Source of the DNA: JABHGY01 sp964525185
GTDB lineage: Bacteria; Fidelibacterota; Marinisomatia; Marinisomatales; UBA1611
Assembly: GCA_964525185.1 (NCBI GenBank)
Contig: CAZGFQ010000005.1
Coordinates: 24,271-88,270, forward strand
DNA: 64,000 nt
Direction of reading: 5' to 3'
Under the pieces are notes generated by a model, which was not told where the DNA came from, searched no databases, and was given only the letters and a program-made list of their open reading frames with translations. Position 1 is the stretch's first letter, and each line of letters opens with the position of its first letter. This document shows, in pieces, positions 8,721 to 17,955 of this stretch. Both the position numbers and the translations under genes were made by a program.

Positions 8721-9830
8721 CTACAATAAATGTGAATTTTTGGAAATAAAATTAATTTCATGAAGGATTACTTTTAGAACACCAGCAGCGGGAACCGCAA
8801 ATAGCATTCCTAATGGTCCCATAAGTGTTCCGCCGATTAGCAGTACTATCATTACAATCATTGGATGTAAACCGACACTTTCTCCAACGAGAATTGGTGT
8901 TATCAGGTTATTATCAATCTGTTGAACAATTATAAACATAAAAATAATATCTAGAACATAAAATGGGGATGGTATAAGACCAAATAATTGATGAGTTAAA
9001 GCCATATCACTTCCTAAATTATTCATTAGGGCCACTAAAATAGCTGGAACCATGCCAACAAAGGGACCAACCATTGGGATTAAATTGGCAAAGCCAGCTA
9101 TAACACCAATAAATACGATTAAAGTCATATTGGCACCAAATTGATTTAAAATGAATAATCCAATAATAGACAATAAAGCTACAGATCCTGCAGCCATTAG
9201 TTGGCCACGTAAATATTTTGAAATTTGTTGCTCAATATTATAAATCAACCGGAGTCCTACTTCTAAATATTTATTTGGAATAAAACGAACAAGTGTCCGT
9301 TTAAAGTCATGATATTCAACTAAAAGAATTATAGTAAAAATGAGAGTCATGACAGCAATAAAAAATAAACTTCCTGTTGCGCTGAGGAGAGAAAGCATGT
9401 TTTGAAATAATCCGCTTAAACTTTCTTGGGACCTTTCAATGATTTCATCACTTTCAGGGATTAAGTTTGTTAGAAAGCTCGGAAGAATTGATTGCACTTT
9501 GTTGGATAAACCTTCTAGACTAAGAGCAAAATCATCTTGTTGAATTTTGGTGGAAAATTGTTTTATTTGAGCACCAATATTTGTTGCAAAACTTCCAAGA
9601 AACCAAATAAATCCAACTATCGTCCCCCCAATGATGACAATGACACTTAAACTTCTAGAATGAATTTTTCTCTCTAAGCTATCGACACTCGGGAGAAAAA
9701 TGGTTGTAAATAAAAAAGAAAATATGAGCATGACCAATACAGAAGCAAAAAAGGGGAGAACTGCCCAAGCGAGTCCGCCAATTAGAACAAATAATAATAG
9801 TCTATATATTTTTAATGAAGAATCGTTCAC
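8721..9830 (-). CDS. AI-2E family transporter (PerM/YdiK-like)
   Basis: This 369-residue membrane protein has the AI-2E/PerM layout: paired N-terminal spans, a soluble amphipathic central region (about residues 70-140), and four to five C-terminal spans including GFANLIPMVGPFVGMVPA, then the PILVGESVGLHPMIVMIVLLIGGTLMGPLGMLFAVPAAG signature region. Family members export signalling molecules such as AI-2 or act as Na+/H+ antiporters, so the substrate cannot be assigned. The start overlaps the end of the upstream cyclic-nucleotide-binding gene by 4 bp, so the two form a two-gene operon. Confidence 0.85.
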   Translation of the reverse strand: MNDSSLKIYRLLLFVLIGGLAWAVLPFFASVLVMLIFSFLFTTIFLPSVDSLERKIHSRSLSVIVIIGGTIVGFIWFLGSFATNIGAQIKQFSTKIQQDDFALSLEGLSNKVQSILPSFLTNLIPESDEIIERSQESLSGLFQNMLSLLSATGSLFFIAVMTLIFTIILLVEYHDFKRTLVRFIPNKYLEVGLRLIYNIEQQISKYLRGQLMAAGSVALLSIIGLFILNQFGANMTLIVFIGVIAGFANLIPMVGPFVGMVPAILVALMNNLGSDMALTHQLFGLIPSPFYVLDIIFMFIIVQQIDNNLITPILVGESVGLHPMIVMIVLLIGGTLMGPLGMLFAVPAAGVLKVILHEINFISKNSHLL

Positions 9831-10312
9831 GATGATTTTTCAGCCAATGCTGTATTCGTTTGTCTAAGCCGCTCACCGAGCACCCTTGATAAATTAATTA
9901 GAATTTTATTCCCTAATTCAGGAGATCGATGCATGAGCGTTAATAAATCAGTTCGAAAAAAACCAATTAATTTTGATGGCTCTAACGCTTCGGCAGTAGC
10001 TGATCGTGGTTCTTCGTCTAATAGAGCTAATTCACCAAAAAAGTCTCCTGATTTCAATTGAGCAAAAACCATATCTGTGTCTGGGTCTTTAATGGATACA
10101 GATCCGTGGATAATAACATACATCCCTTCTCCGGGAGCCAATTTTTTAAATATGGATTCTCCAATTTTATAGGTTCGTTCGTGCGTTAAACGAGCTATTT
10201 CATTTAATTCTTTTCCATTTAAGTGTTCAAAAATGGGTACTTGATGTATCGCATATAGAATGGGATCATCGGTAGGTCCCTTTCTGAAAATATTTTCCCA
10301 TATTGCTTTCAT
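9827..10312 (-). CDS. Cyclic nucleotide-binding domain protein without DNA-binding domain
   Basis: The 161-residue protein consists almost entirely of a Crp-type cNMP-binding beta-roll: VPIFEHLNGKELNEIARL entry helix, GEGMYVIIHGSV, and the phosphate-binding cassette region GDFFGELALLDEEPRSATAEAL. The FGELALL...PRSATA match indicates that a cyclic nucleotide could be bound. No helix-turn-helix follows, so it is a sensor rather than a transcription factor. It is coupled (4-bp overlap) to the AI-2E transporter and may gate or regulate it, which is an inference from position. It is divergent from a full-length Crp/Fnr regulator that has a very similar sensor domain. Confidence 0.82.
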   Translation of the reverse strand: MKAIWENIFRKGPTDDPILYAIHQVPIFEHLNGKELNEIARLTHERTYKIGESIFKKLAPGEGMYVIIHGSVSIKDPDTDMVFAQLKSGDFFGELALLDEEPRSATAEALEPSKLIGFFRTDLLTLMHRSPELGNKILINLSRVLGERLRQTNTALAEKSS

Positions 10313-10435
10313 TCTACAATCCTTTATTTTTTAGATCATTAGTTTAGAAAAGTGTACAACATGGAGCAAGGAAACAATCATATAATTCGCATAGATTGAA
10401 ATTTGATTTCCAAACCATCCAACGTATTTTTTTAT

Positions 10436-11116
10436 ATGGAAAAGATTGATATTTTGAAAATGGTACCCATTTTTTTGGGCCTATCAGAAAAGTCATTAAA
10501 TGATGTTGCTCAAAAAATGGTCACTCGATCCTATAAAAAAGGACAATATATCATTGCTGAAGATGACGAAGGGCAATCGAGCTATTTTATTACGGAAGGA
10601 AGTGTAAAAATAACGCGTACCAGTGATGAGGGAAGAGAAGTAATCCTCGCCATGCAGGGAGTGGGCGATTTCTTTGGAGAAATGGCTATGCTTGATGATG
10701 AGCCAAGGTCAGCAAATATTGTTGCTATTTCAGCATGTACTGTATTGACTTTGAATGGAGCAGACTTTTTTGGTATCCTTGAATCTTATCCAAAAGTAGC
10801 TATTAATTTACTTAAGGAATTAGCCGTACGTATTCGAAAGAGTGACAAACAAATTGAAGGGCTATCCCTAAGTGATGCGGAAAAGAGAATTGCAATGACT
10901 ATCATTCGAATTAGTGAAGAATTAGGGTCGATCCACCATGGGGAAGTATTAGTGAAAAAGATGCCAGTTCAGCAAGATATAGCGAATATGGCTGGTACAT
11001 CAAGAGAAACAGTGTCTAGAACAATTAATATCCTGGAAGAAGAAGGTTTTATTAAAAGAAGTGGAAAAGATTTATCAGTCATTGATTATGACCGATTCAA
11101 GCGAGAACTCACGTAG
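10436..11116 (+). CDS. Crp/Fnr-family transcriptional regulator
   Basis: The 226-residue protein has an N-terminal cNMP-binding domain (GDFFGEMAMLDDEPRSANIVA contains the Glu/Arg nucleotide pocket) and a C-terminal winged helix-turn-helix with recognition segment QQDIANMAGTSRETVSRTINILEEEGFI. There is no N-terminal cysteine cluster, so a Crp-like cyclic nucleotide sensor is more likely than an oxygen-sensing Fnr. I use the ATG at 10436; a TTG at 10403 would add 11 residues. It is divergent from the cNMP-domain gene, sharing a 120-bp promoter region, and meaB starts 6 bp downstream. Confidence 0.88.
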   Translation: MEKIDILKMVPIFLGLSEKSLNDVAQKMVTRSYKKGQYIIAEDDEGQSSYFITEGSVKITRTSDEGREVILAMQGVGDFFGEMAMLDDEPRSANIVAISACTVLTLNGADFFGILESYPKVAINLLKELAVRIRKSDKQIEGLSLSDAEKRIAMTIIRISEELGSIHHGEVLVKKMPVQQDIANMAGTSRETVSRTINILEEEGFIKRSGKDLSVIDYDRFKRELT

Positions 11117-11122
11117 AATATT

Positions 11123-12067
11123 ATGCAACACCTTATTAAAGAAATAAAATCTAATAATCATGTAACTCTATCTAGAGTCATATCTAAAATCGAAAATGGC
11201 CAATCGTTAGGAGATAATTTTTTTGAAGAAATTCATGCTTTAACTCATAATTCAATTCGAATTGGTATTACAGGACCACCAGGAGCAGGTAAAAGCACTT
11301 TAATTAATGAATTTATTTCTGTGTGTCTAGATAATCATAAATCTGTTGGAGTTGTTGCCGTAGATCCTACAAGTCCGTTTACAGGCGGAGCTTTATTAGG
11401 CGATCGGGTAAGAATGAACAAATTCTTATGGAATAATGAAGTATTTATTCGAAGCATGGGATCACATGGCGAATTAGGGGGACTTGCTAAGAAAGCGCAA
11501 GATGTAGGCGATGTGTTGGCGGCGAGTGGAAAAGATATCGTTATTTTTGAAACTGTTGGTGTCGGGCAGGGTGAACATGATGTTGCAAAAGCTGTAGATA
11601 TAACGGTTGTTGTACTTGTTCCTGAGTCTGGTGATGAAATCCAATTAATGAAGGCTGGACTCATAGAAATTGCTGATTTTTTTGTGGTTAATAAATCTGA
11701 CAGAGAAGGTGCGGGAAGATTATCTCAATTACTGAAGAATATTTTACATACATTTTCTAAAAAAGGTCAAATAGAACCACCAATTATTAATACAACTGCT
11801 ACTATTGGCGAAGGAATTGCAGAATTATTTTTAGAATTAATGAAACATTATTCAGTTATGGATGATACTGGATATCTTGTTAAAAAAAGATTGTTGCGGT
11901 ATCGCAAAAGAGTTCAAAATATAATTAGAGAAAACCTTGAGTCTACATTTTGGACACAAGATAGAACTAAATCTCTTCAAGATTCGACTGTGGGTGTTGA
12001 TTCCATTCAAACGTCACCATATGAGTTGGCAAAAACATTATTGATTGGGGAAAAAGATGGCAGATGA
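11123..12067 (+). CDS. meaB: MeaB/ArgK-family P-loop GTPase (methylmalonyl-CoA mutase chaperone)
   Basis: The 314-residue protein is a G3E GTPase of the MeaB/ArgK family, which protects and reloads adenosylcobalamin-dependent methylmalonyl-CoA mutase. It shows Walker A GPPGAGKST (51-59), VAVDPTSPFTGGALLGDRVRM, FIRSMGSHGELGG and ETVGVGQGEHDVA, and the G4 motif NKSD. No mutase gene is in this window, so the client is presumably encoded elsewhere. It overlaps tatC by 11 bp. Confidence 0.92.
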   Translation: MQHLIKEIKSNNHVTLSRVISKIENGQSLGDNFFEEIHALTHNSIRIGITGPPGAGKSTLINEFISVCLDNHKSVGVVAVDPTSPFTGGALLGDRVRMNKFLWNNEVFIRSMGSHGELGGLAKKAQDVGDVLAASGKDIVIFETVGVGQGEHDVAKAVDITVVVLVPESGDEIQLMKAGLIEIADFFVVNKSDREGAGRLSQLLKNILHTFSKKGQIEPPIINTTATIGEGIAELFLELMKHYSVMDDTGYLVKKRLLRYRKRVQNIIRENLESTFWTQDRTKSLQDSTVGVDSIQTSPYELAKTLLIGEKDGR

Positions 12068-12794
12068 TTCTGCGTTAGAAATGGGTTTTTTAGATCATCT
12101 AGAAGAACTGCGTTGGCGATTAATTAAAATGTTGGCTTCTATTGTGATAGTTGGAATGGTTGCATTTGCTTTTATTGATGATATATTAGCTTTATTACTG
12201 TATCCTACGACTAAGGTTGAAGACAACTTGAAACTACAAGTATTAACTGTGCAGGGAATGTTCCTGATTAAATGGTCCATAGCATTTATTGCAGGTATAG
12301 TCGGATCAATTCCAGTGATTACTTACCAGTTATGGAAATTTGTTGCTCCTGGATTGTATTTAGATGAGAGAAAATATGCCATTCCATTAGTTATATTCAC
12401 ATTTTTTTCATTTATTACAGGAGTCGTTTTCGCTTATTCAATTATTATTCCTTTTTCGCTAGAATTCTTTACTTCAATGGGTTACGGTGATGTTCAAAAT
12501 AATTATTCAATTAATTATTATTTTAGTTTTATGACATGGATTCTCATTGGTTCAGGACTCATATTCTTACTTCCTGTTGTTTCTTTTTTCTTTTCGGCAA
12601 TTGGATTGTTAACACCACCATTTATGCGGCATTATCGGCGACATGCCATAGTAACTATAATGATCATTTCATCTTTTATTACTCCACCTGATCCTGTAAG
12701 TATGTTGGTAATGGCTACTCCATTAACCATTTTATACGAATTAAGTATTGGAGTGTCTTGGTTTGTCCATCGAAATAAAGAAAAGTCGGAGTAA
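12057..12794 (+). CDS. tatC: Twin-arginine translocase subunit TatC
   Basis: TatC is the six-span core receptor of the twin-arginine pathway that exports folded proteins. The 245-residue protein starts with the diagnostic LDHLEELRWRLIK segment, carries the periplasmic FVAPGLYLDERKY motif (the conserved Phe-x-x-Pro-Gly-Leu-x-x-x-Glu), and ends with ITPPDPVSMLVMATPLTILYELSI. I prefer the ATG at 12057 over the TTG at 12045. It overlaps meaB by 11 bp. No tatA/B is visible, so the partner is encoded elsewhere. Confidence 0.95.
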   Translation: MADDSALEMGFLDHLEELRWRLIKMLASIVIVGMVAFAFIDDILALLLYPTTKVEDNLKLQVLTVQGMFLIKWSIAFIAGIVGSIPVITYQLWKFVAPGLYLDERKYAIPLVIFTFFSFITGVVFAYSIIIPFSLEFFTSMGYGDVQNNYSINYYFSFMTWILIGSGLIFLLPVVSFFFSAIGLLTPPFMRHYRRHAIVTIMIISSFITPPDPVSMLVMATPLTILYELSIGVSWFVHRNKEKSE

Positions 12795-12806
12795 CTTGAA
12801 GACGTT

Positions 12807-13796
12807 ATGCATAAAGATTTAATAACATTAAAGCAAATTACTGCTCCCATCCTTGATGACATTAAAATTTTTCAAAATGAATTTGAAAATGCTCTGCGTT
12901 CTGAAGTTCGATTGATTAATTCCATTACAAAATATATTGTTCGAAATAAGGGGAAGCATATTCGTCCAATTCTAACGATTCTTTCTTCTCGGATTTGCGG
13001 AGAACCTACGCTTAATAGCTATCGAGCTGCTGCCATGATGGAATTACTCCATGTGGCAACTCTCGTCCACGATGATGTTGTGGATGAAGCAACAAAAAGA
13101 CGTGGATTTCCTTCTATAAACCAAGTTTGGAAAAATAAAGTTGCTGTTTTAATGGGTGATTTTCTGCTTAGTAAAGCATTAATCAATATGATTGGTATTA
13201 AGGACTTCGACGCTTTGGAATTAATATCAAATACAGCAGAAAAATTGAGTGCAGGCGAAATTCTCCAATTGGAAAAAAGTATAACAAAATCAATGACAGA
13301 ACCTATTTATTATGATATGATTAATCAAAAAACAGCATCATTGATTGCTACAAGTTGTGAACTAGGTGCTATAACAACATCAAAATCCCCTGAAGATCGA
13401 AAAGCAATGTTCACCTACGGTGAAAAGTTGGGTATGGCTTTTCAAATACAAGATGATTTATTCGATATGTTGGGAAAAGAATCAGACACAGGGAAAAATG
13501 GTGGGGGAGATGTTAAAAAAAATCTTATGACATTACCGCTGATTCATGCATATGGTAAGTTAGGTAAATCAGATTCAAAGCAATTAAAAAAGTTAATTGC
13601 TATGAAAACTAAGTCTAAGAATACCATGAATGATATAAGGGGATTAATTGATTTGGGAAATGGCTTTTCCTACGCGAAAAAGCAACTTCAAGTATATTCC
13701 GACCAAGCATTGGATGCAGTGTTTGGTTATCCAGATTCAAAAGTCAAACAATCTATGATAGATCTTGTTGCTTTTAATTCTGTTAGAGTGAAATAG
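12807..13796 (+). CDS. Long-chain polyprenyl diphosphate synthase
   Basis: The 329-residue trans-isoprenyl diphosphate synthase has both aspartate-rich motifs: DDVVD (89-93) followed by ATKRRG, and DDLFD (216-220). The NKGKHIRPIL segment binds the homoallylic substrate. Small residues and Leu/His upstream of the first motif (ELLHVATLVHDD) fit long-chain (octaprenyl/solanesyl, IspB-like) products, presumably for the menaquinone tail; chain length is an inference. It starts 12 bp after tatC in the same run of genes. Confidence 0.88.
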   Translation: MHKDLITLKQITAPILDDIKIFQNEFENALRSEVRLINSITKYIVRNKGKHIRPILTILSSRICGEPTLNSYRAAAMMELLHVATLVHDDVVDEATKRRGFPSINQVWKNKVAVLMGDFLLSKALINMIGIKDFDALELISNTAEKLSAGEILQLEKSITKSMTEPIYYDMINQKTASLIATSCELGAITTSKSPEDRKAMFTYGEKLGMAFQIQDDLFDMLGKESDTGKNGGGDVKKNLMTLPLIHAYGKLGKSDSKQLKKLIAMKTKSKNTMNDIRGLIDLGNGFSYAKKQLQVYSDQALDAVFGYPDSKVKQSMIDLVAFNSVRVK

Positions 13797-13837
13797 CCTT
13801 TTTTATTACTTTGGATGATATCTTGTAATTAATAGCA

Positions 13838-15157
13838 ATGCTTCGTTTTACTATAAATTTTGAAAAATTCGAGACTCAGTCCACAGATTTAATATTTGAA
13901 TCAGGACTACACATCATATATGGAAATAGTGGAGTTGGAAAATCATCTTTAATTCGCCAATTATTAGGAGATAAAAGGAAAACTAATATATCCAACTTTT
14001 CTGTTTCAAATGTTGAGATACCCGATTCAGTTTCTGTCATACATCAAAATCCAGATAATCAATTAATCAGTCCAACAATTGGCGGGGAAATAGCCTTTAG
14101 CTTAGAAAACGAGTATAAAAATCCTGAATCGATTTCGATCGGTGTTGAAGCATTACTTAAATCTTTACCATTTGAACCTCATCACAACCAAAATCCGTTA
14201 ACTTTAAGTGGTGGTGAAAAGGAGTTACTCAATTTAACGACTGCAATGAGCACTCAACCAGATTGCATATTAGTTGACGATGGATTATCGTTTTTATCTG
14301 ACACAACAAAAGTAATATGTATCGACAAACTGAACCATTTTATTCAAATGAATCAATCAGTGATTTTATGGTTTACATCTGAAATAAATGATTTGAAATA
14401 TAGCCGAAATAATTGGGAATTAACCTTAACTGGATTTATTGAAACAAATCTTAATAATGTATGTCAATATGATCATATGGATATACATACTGGAGAAGCT
14501 GAATTGTCTTTTGATCATGTATTTTTTAACTTTGGCGAACGAAATATTATATCTGATTTAACTTTAAATATAAGTCCATTTAGGTCCCTTGGGGTTACAG
14601 GAGATAATGGCTCAGGTAAAACGACTCTAGCGCACATATTGCAGGGAATCTATGAACCTGAAAAAGGAACATTCTATTTAACGCAAAACAAATCAATAAT
14701 CAAAAGAATGGCATACTTAGACCAATTTCCGGAAAATTTACTTCTTGGGAAATCCTTTAGCCATCTTCTTGATCAATTGATAAAAGAATCGAAAATCAAT
14801 TCTCATTTACTTACAACTTTCAAAAAGCGATTAGAGAGATTTCATATCCAATGGGATGCAATTTCCAAAATCGATGTTATGGAATTACCATGGTCTCTAA
14901 TAAGATTAACATTCATTGTTTTATTAACTCATTGTGAGTATGATCTCATAATTCTAGATGAACCTAGTTTTGGTTTAGGGTGGGACCAGAAAGTTGTATT
15001 AAGAGAATATTTAATCGAACAAATGAAACAAAAACATTTCATAATCATATCCCATGATCGTCCATTTCTAGATGCAGTCAGTGATAAGATTTTAGATATA
15101 GACGTTGAACAACTAACACCAAATTTCAAAAAAGATGAGCAAAAAAAAATCGCGTAA
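13838..15157 (+). CDS. Twin ATP-binding-cassette ATPase, ECF/CbiO-like, asymmetric
   Basis: Two ABC domains are fused in 439 residues. Domain 1 has Walker A GNSGVGKSS (29-37), a Q-loop HQNPDNQL as in EcfA/CbiO, signature LSGGE (123-127) and a Walker B of CILVDD, where the catalytic Glu is Asp. Domain 2 has Walker A GDNGSGKTT (255-263), Walker B LIILDE (370-375) and switch His406, but its signature is degraded (ELPWSLIR). Paired head to tail this predicts one competent ATP site and one degenerate site. ECF ATPases energise vitamin or metal uptake with EcfT and an S component, but neither is encoded nearby. The pgsA-like gene overlaps its end by 23 bp. Confidence 0.82.
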   Translation: MLRFTINFEKFETQSTDLIFESGLHIIYGNSGVGKSSLIRQLLGDKRKTNISNFSVSNVEIPDSVSVIHQNPDNQLISPTIGGEIAFSLENEYKNPESISIGVEALLKSLPFEPHHNQNPLTLSGGEKELLNLTTAMSTQPDCILVDDGLSFLSDTTKVICIDKLNHFIQMNQSVILWFTSEINDLKYSRNNWELTLTGFIETNLNNVCQYDHMDIHTGEAELSFDHVFFNFGERNIISDLTLNISPFRSLGVTGDNGSGKTTLAHILQGIYEPEKGTFYLTQNKSIIKRMAYLDQFPENLLLGKSFSHLLDQLIKESKINSHLLTTFKKRLERFHIQWDAISKIDVMELPWSLIRLTFIVLLTHCEYDLIILDEPSFGLGWDQKVVLREYLIEQMKQKHFIIISHDRPFLDAVSDKILDIDVEQLTPNFKKDEQKKIA

Positions 15158-15731
15158 AAAACTTACAGATGATCCAACACGAATATTGACATTAGCTAAT
15201 ATCATTAGTCTACTTCGTGCTTTATCAGCTATTCCAATTATCTATACAATTTTAATCCCTGAGTATCAATGGCTAACTGCTATTCTAATAATTCTAGCTG
15301 TTTTATCGGATGCATTAGATGGATATTTTGCTCGAAGAGCACATGAAGTAACAAACTTTGGTAAATGGCTAGATCCAGCCGCAGATTTTATTGTTATTAC
15401 AGCTATTGTATTATATTTGGTCGTGATGGGTTTATTTCCAAAATGGTTTTTTATTTTTTATATAGTTAGACATATAATTATCGCAGTGCCTGCTATTTAT
15501 TTTTTAAACTATGGATATCATGTATTAAGTGCCAATATGTGGGGAAAATGGGCTACAGGAATTTCTGCATTAACGGTATTTCTACATATTTTTGAGTTTC
15601 ATGCAATCCCATGGTTGAAGGATGGAAGTTTATATTCTGCTTTTGGGCTATTGGCTATAAGTCTAATTCTATATATAAAACTGTATGCAACAATTATTCT
15701 GAATATAAGAAAGAATCGCCATGTTGAATAA
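15135..15731 (+). CDS. pgsA: CDP-alcohol phosphatidyltransferase (PgsA-like)
   Basis: The complete CDP-alcohol phosphotransferase signature D-x2-DG-x2-AR-x8-G-x3-D-x3-D is present (D59, D62, G63, A66-R67, G76, D80, D84) in a 198-residue protein with about five to six membrane helices. This size and motif fit phosphatidylglycerophosphate synthase, which makes PGP from CDP-diacylglycerol and glycerol-3-phosphate; another alcohol acceptor cannot be excluded. It overlaps the ABC gene by 23 bp upstream and ftsY by 11 bp downstream, so it is part of a tightly coupled operon. Confidence 0.85.
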   Translation: MSKKKSRKKLTDDPTRILTLANIISLLRALSAIPIIYTILIPEYQWLTAILIILAVLSDALDGYFARRAHEVTNFGKWLDPAADFIVITAIVLYLVVMGLFPKWFFIFYIVRHIIIAVPAIYFLNYGYHVLSANMWGKWATGISALTVFLHIFEFHAIPWLKDGSLYSAFGLLAISLILYIKLYATIILNIRKNRHVE

Positions 15732-16605
15732 ATTGTTCAATGCTCTTAAGAAAACACGGAATTCATTAACATCTGCACTTAATACTGTAACAGGCCAGTC
15801 TATATCAGCTGAATCATTAGATATTCTAGAAGAGCAATTATTAGCCTCTGATTTAGGCTTAAATATGACCGACGATATCATGGAAATAGCTAATACAGTT
15901 AAAAAGAGTGAATTTTTACAAAAGGTACACAATCACATTGTACAAATTATAGAAAGAGTTCCGATCATGCCATCTTTTGAAAAAAAGACAGTCATAATGA
16001 TTGTTGGTGTTAATGGGACGGGGAAAACAACATCTGCAGCCAAGTGTGCTCAATACTTCACTCACAATGGAAAAAAAGTATTAATGGTCGCTGCTGATAC
16101 TTATCGTGCCGCAGCGGTTGAGCAATTACGTATTTGGTCAAATCGAATTAAAACACGGCTTATATTTAATGAAAAAACAGGAGAACCATCTGCTGTTCTA
16201 TTTGATGGATTGACAGCTGCAAAAAATGATAATTCTGATTTAATTGTTGTCGATACAGCCGGGCGTCTTCATACTTATGACAATCTTATGACAGAATTAA
16301 AAAAAATGATAAAAGTTGTTAAAACTCGATTTTCTGAATTTGAATTAAAAACTATTTTAACCATTGATGCAACACTGGGACAAAATTCCTTAACTCAAGC
16401 TAGAGAATTTGCGAAAATAATTAATATTGATGGCGTCATTCTTACCAAAATGGATGGAACTGCGAAAGGAGGCATTGTTTTACCTCTTGCGCAAGAACTA
16501 AAAATACCCATTTGGTTTATTGGTACCGGTGAAGATGTATTTGACTTTGTTCGATTTGACCCAGATGAATATGTAACTGGACTCTTGGGAGATGATAGTG
16601 AGTAA
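15721..16605 (+). CDS. ftsY: Signal recognition particle receptor FtsY
   Basis: FtsY is the SRP receptor GTPase that delivers ribosome-nascent chain complexes to the translocon. The 294-residue protein holds only the N and G domains and lacks the long acidic A domain. P-loop GVNGTGKTT (96-104), DTYRAAAVEQL, VVDTAGRLHTYDNLM, the DATLGQNSLTQAREF segment and LTKMDGTAKGG distinguish it as FtsY. It overlaps pgsA by 11 bp and rimO by 14 bp. Confidence 0.95.
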   Translation: MLNKLFNALKKTRNSLTSALNTVTGQSISAESLDILEEQLLASDLGLNMTDDIMEIANTVKKSEFLQKVHNHIVQIIERVPIMPSFEKKTVIMIVGVNGTGKTTSAAKCAQYFTHNGKKVLMVAADTYRAAAVEQLRIWSNRIKTRLIFNEKTGEPSAVLFDGLTAAKNDNSDLIVVDTAGRLHTYDNLMTELKKMIKVVKTRFSEFELKTILTIDATLGQNSLTQAREFAKIINIDGVILTKMDGTAKGGIVLPLAQELKIPIWFIGTGEDVFDFVRFDPDEYVTGLLGDDSE

Positions 16606-17887
16606 AAAATTAAATTTAATCAGTTTAGGTTGTGCTAAAAATTTAGTGGATTCTGAAATATTGTTAGGCGGTTTAAAGGAACAAAAAATAGAAATTGTTA
16701 ATAATCCAGAAAAAGCAGATTCGATTGTCATTAATACGTGTGGATTTTTAGATATTGCTCGAGAAGAATCTGTAGATGCTATTTTACAGGCTGTTGAATT
16801 AAAAAATCAAGGTGTTGTAAAAGAATTAGTTGTAATGGGATGTTTATCAGAAAGATATCCAAATCAATTAAAAGAAGAAATTCCGGAGGTAGATCAGTTT
16901 TTTGGTAGTAACGATCATCAGCTAATTGCTTCATTTCTTACTGGTAAAGAATTTTCAAAAGATGATCCATTATTTTATCGATCATTAATGACACCTTCTC
17001 ATTATGCATATCTTAAAATTGCAGAAGGGTGTGACAATGGGTGTACTTTCTGTAGTATTCCGATTATGCGAGGGAAACAAAAAAGCCGATCCATTTCAGC
17101 CATAATGAGCGAGGCTGAAAGATTGGTTGATGGAGGCGTAAAAGAATTACTGGTCATTGCACAAGATACTACATCTTACGGCTGGGATTTACAGGGTAAA
17201 GATTATTTAGATGTATTAATCCGCGAATTGAATACTCTAGGTGATGGTTTAGAATGGATTAGAATTCATTATGCACATCCTGCTCATTTAAGCCAAAAGA
17301 TTATAGATGCTATGGCAGAGAGTCAAAAAGTTTGCCGATATTTGGATATGCCTGTGCAACATGCATCAGATGATATATTACAATCTATGAAACGTGGATT
17401 AGGTCAAAATGGTATAAAAGATCGAATAAAGCGTTTGAGGTCATCAATGCCAGATATTCGAATTAGAACAACTTTGATTACAGGATTTCCCGGAGAATCA
17501 AATGATGATTATTTAGCATTAAAAGAATTTGTTGAAGAAATAGAATTTGACCGACTGGGTATTTTTACATATTCTGAAGAAGATGATACATTAGCTGCTA
17601 GCTTACACGACAATGTTCCACGCCAAGTCAAAGATGATAGACGTAATGAATTATTAGATATTCAAAATGAAATTAGTTTAAAGAAGAATGAAGCATTGAT
17701 AGGAAAAGAATTAAAAGTATTAGTGGATGAATCGGGGAACTCTGTTTCAGTTGCACGGACAGAATATGATTCTCCAGAAGTTGATAATATTGTGAGGCTT
17801 GATGGATCTCATACTGTTGGCTCATTTAAAAATGTTATCATTGATAGCGTAAATGAGTATGAATTATTTTCATCTATTATTAAATAA
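16592..17887 (+). CDS. rimO: Ribosomal protein S12 methylthiotransferase RimO
   Basis: RimO is a radical-SAM enzyme that methylthiolates a conserved aspartate of ribosomal protein S12. The 431-residue protein has the UPF0004 cysteines C14, C50 and C84 for the auxiliary 4Fe-4S cluster, the radical-SAM motif CDNGCTFC (C147, C151, C154), and SIPIMRGKQKSRS, which is typical of RimO rather than MiaB. A TRAM domain ends the protein. Start ATG at 16592 overlaps ftsY by 14 bp; a GTG at 16598 is an alternative. Confidence 0.94.
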   Translation: MIVSKKLNLISLGCAKNLVDSEILLGGLKEQKIEIVNNPEKADSIVINTCGFLDIAREESVDAILQAVELKNQGVVKELVVMGCLSERYPNQLKEEIPEVDQFFGSNDHQLIASFLTGKEFSKDDPLFYRSLMTPSHYAYLKIAEGCDNGCTFCSIPIMRGKQKSRSISAIMSEAERLVDGGVKELLVIAQDTTSYGWDLQGKDYLDVLIRELNTLGDGLEWIRIHYAHPAHLSQKIIDAMAESQKVCRYLDMPVQHASDDILQSMKRGLGQNGIKDRIKRLRSSMPDIRIRTTLITGFPGESNDDYLALKEFVEEIEFDRLGIFTYSEEDDTLAASLHDNVPRQVKDDRRNELLDIQNEISLKKNEALIGKELKVLVDESGNSVSVARTEYDSPEVDNIVRLDGSHTVGSFKNVIIDSVNEYELFSSIIK

Positions 17888-17918
17888 TTATCCTATTAAA
17901 AATTAATATAGTCTGCCA

Positions 17919-17948
17919 TTGACCCCCGTCAGTAATAAGTCGTAAATT
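17919..17948 (+). promoter_or_regulatory. Possible promoter of uvrB
   Basis: TTGACC and TAAATT, 18 bases apart, lie directly before uvrB, with the TAAATT ending seven bases upstream of the ATG. A transcript starting here would have a very short leader or none. The match is modest; no LexA-like palindrome is evident. Confidence 0.3.
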
Positions 17949-17955
17949 AGACAAT

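Noticed and set aside
10313..10435. Fnr/Crp operator in the divergent promoter region (TTGAAATTTGAT)
   Set aside because: The half-sites do not match TTGAT-N4-ATCAA or TGTGA-N6-TCACA well enough in such AT-rich sequence.
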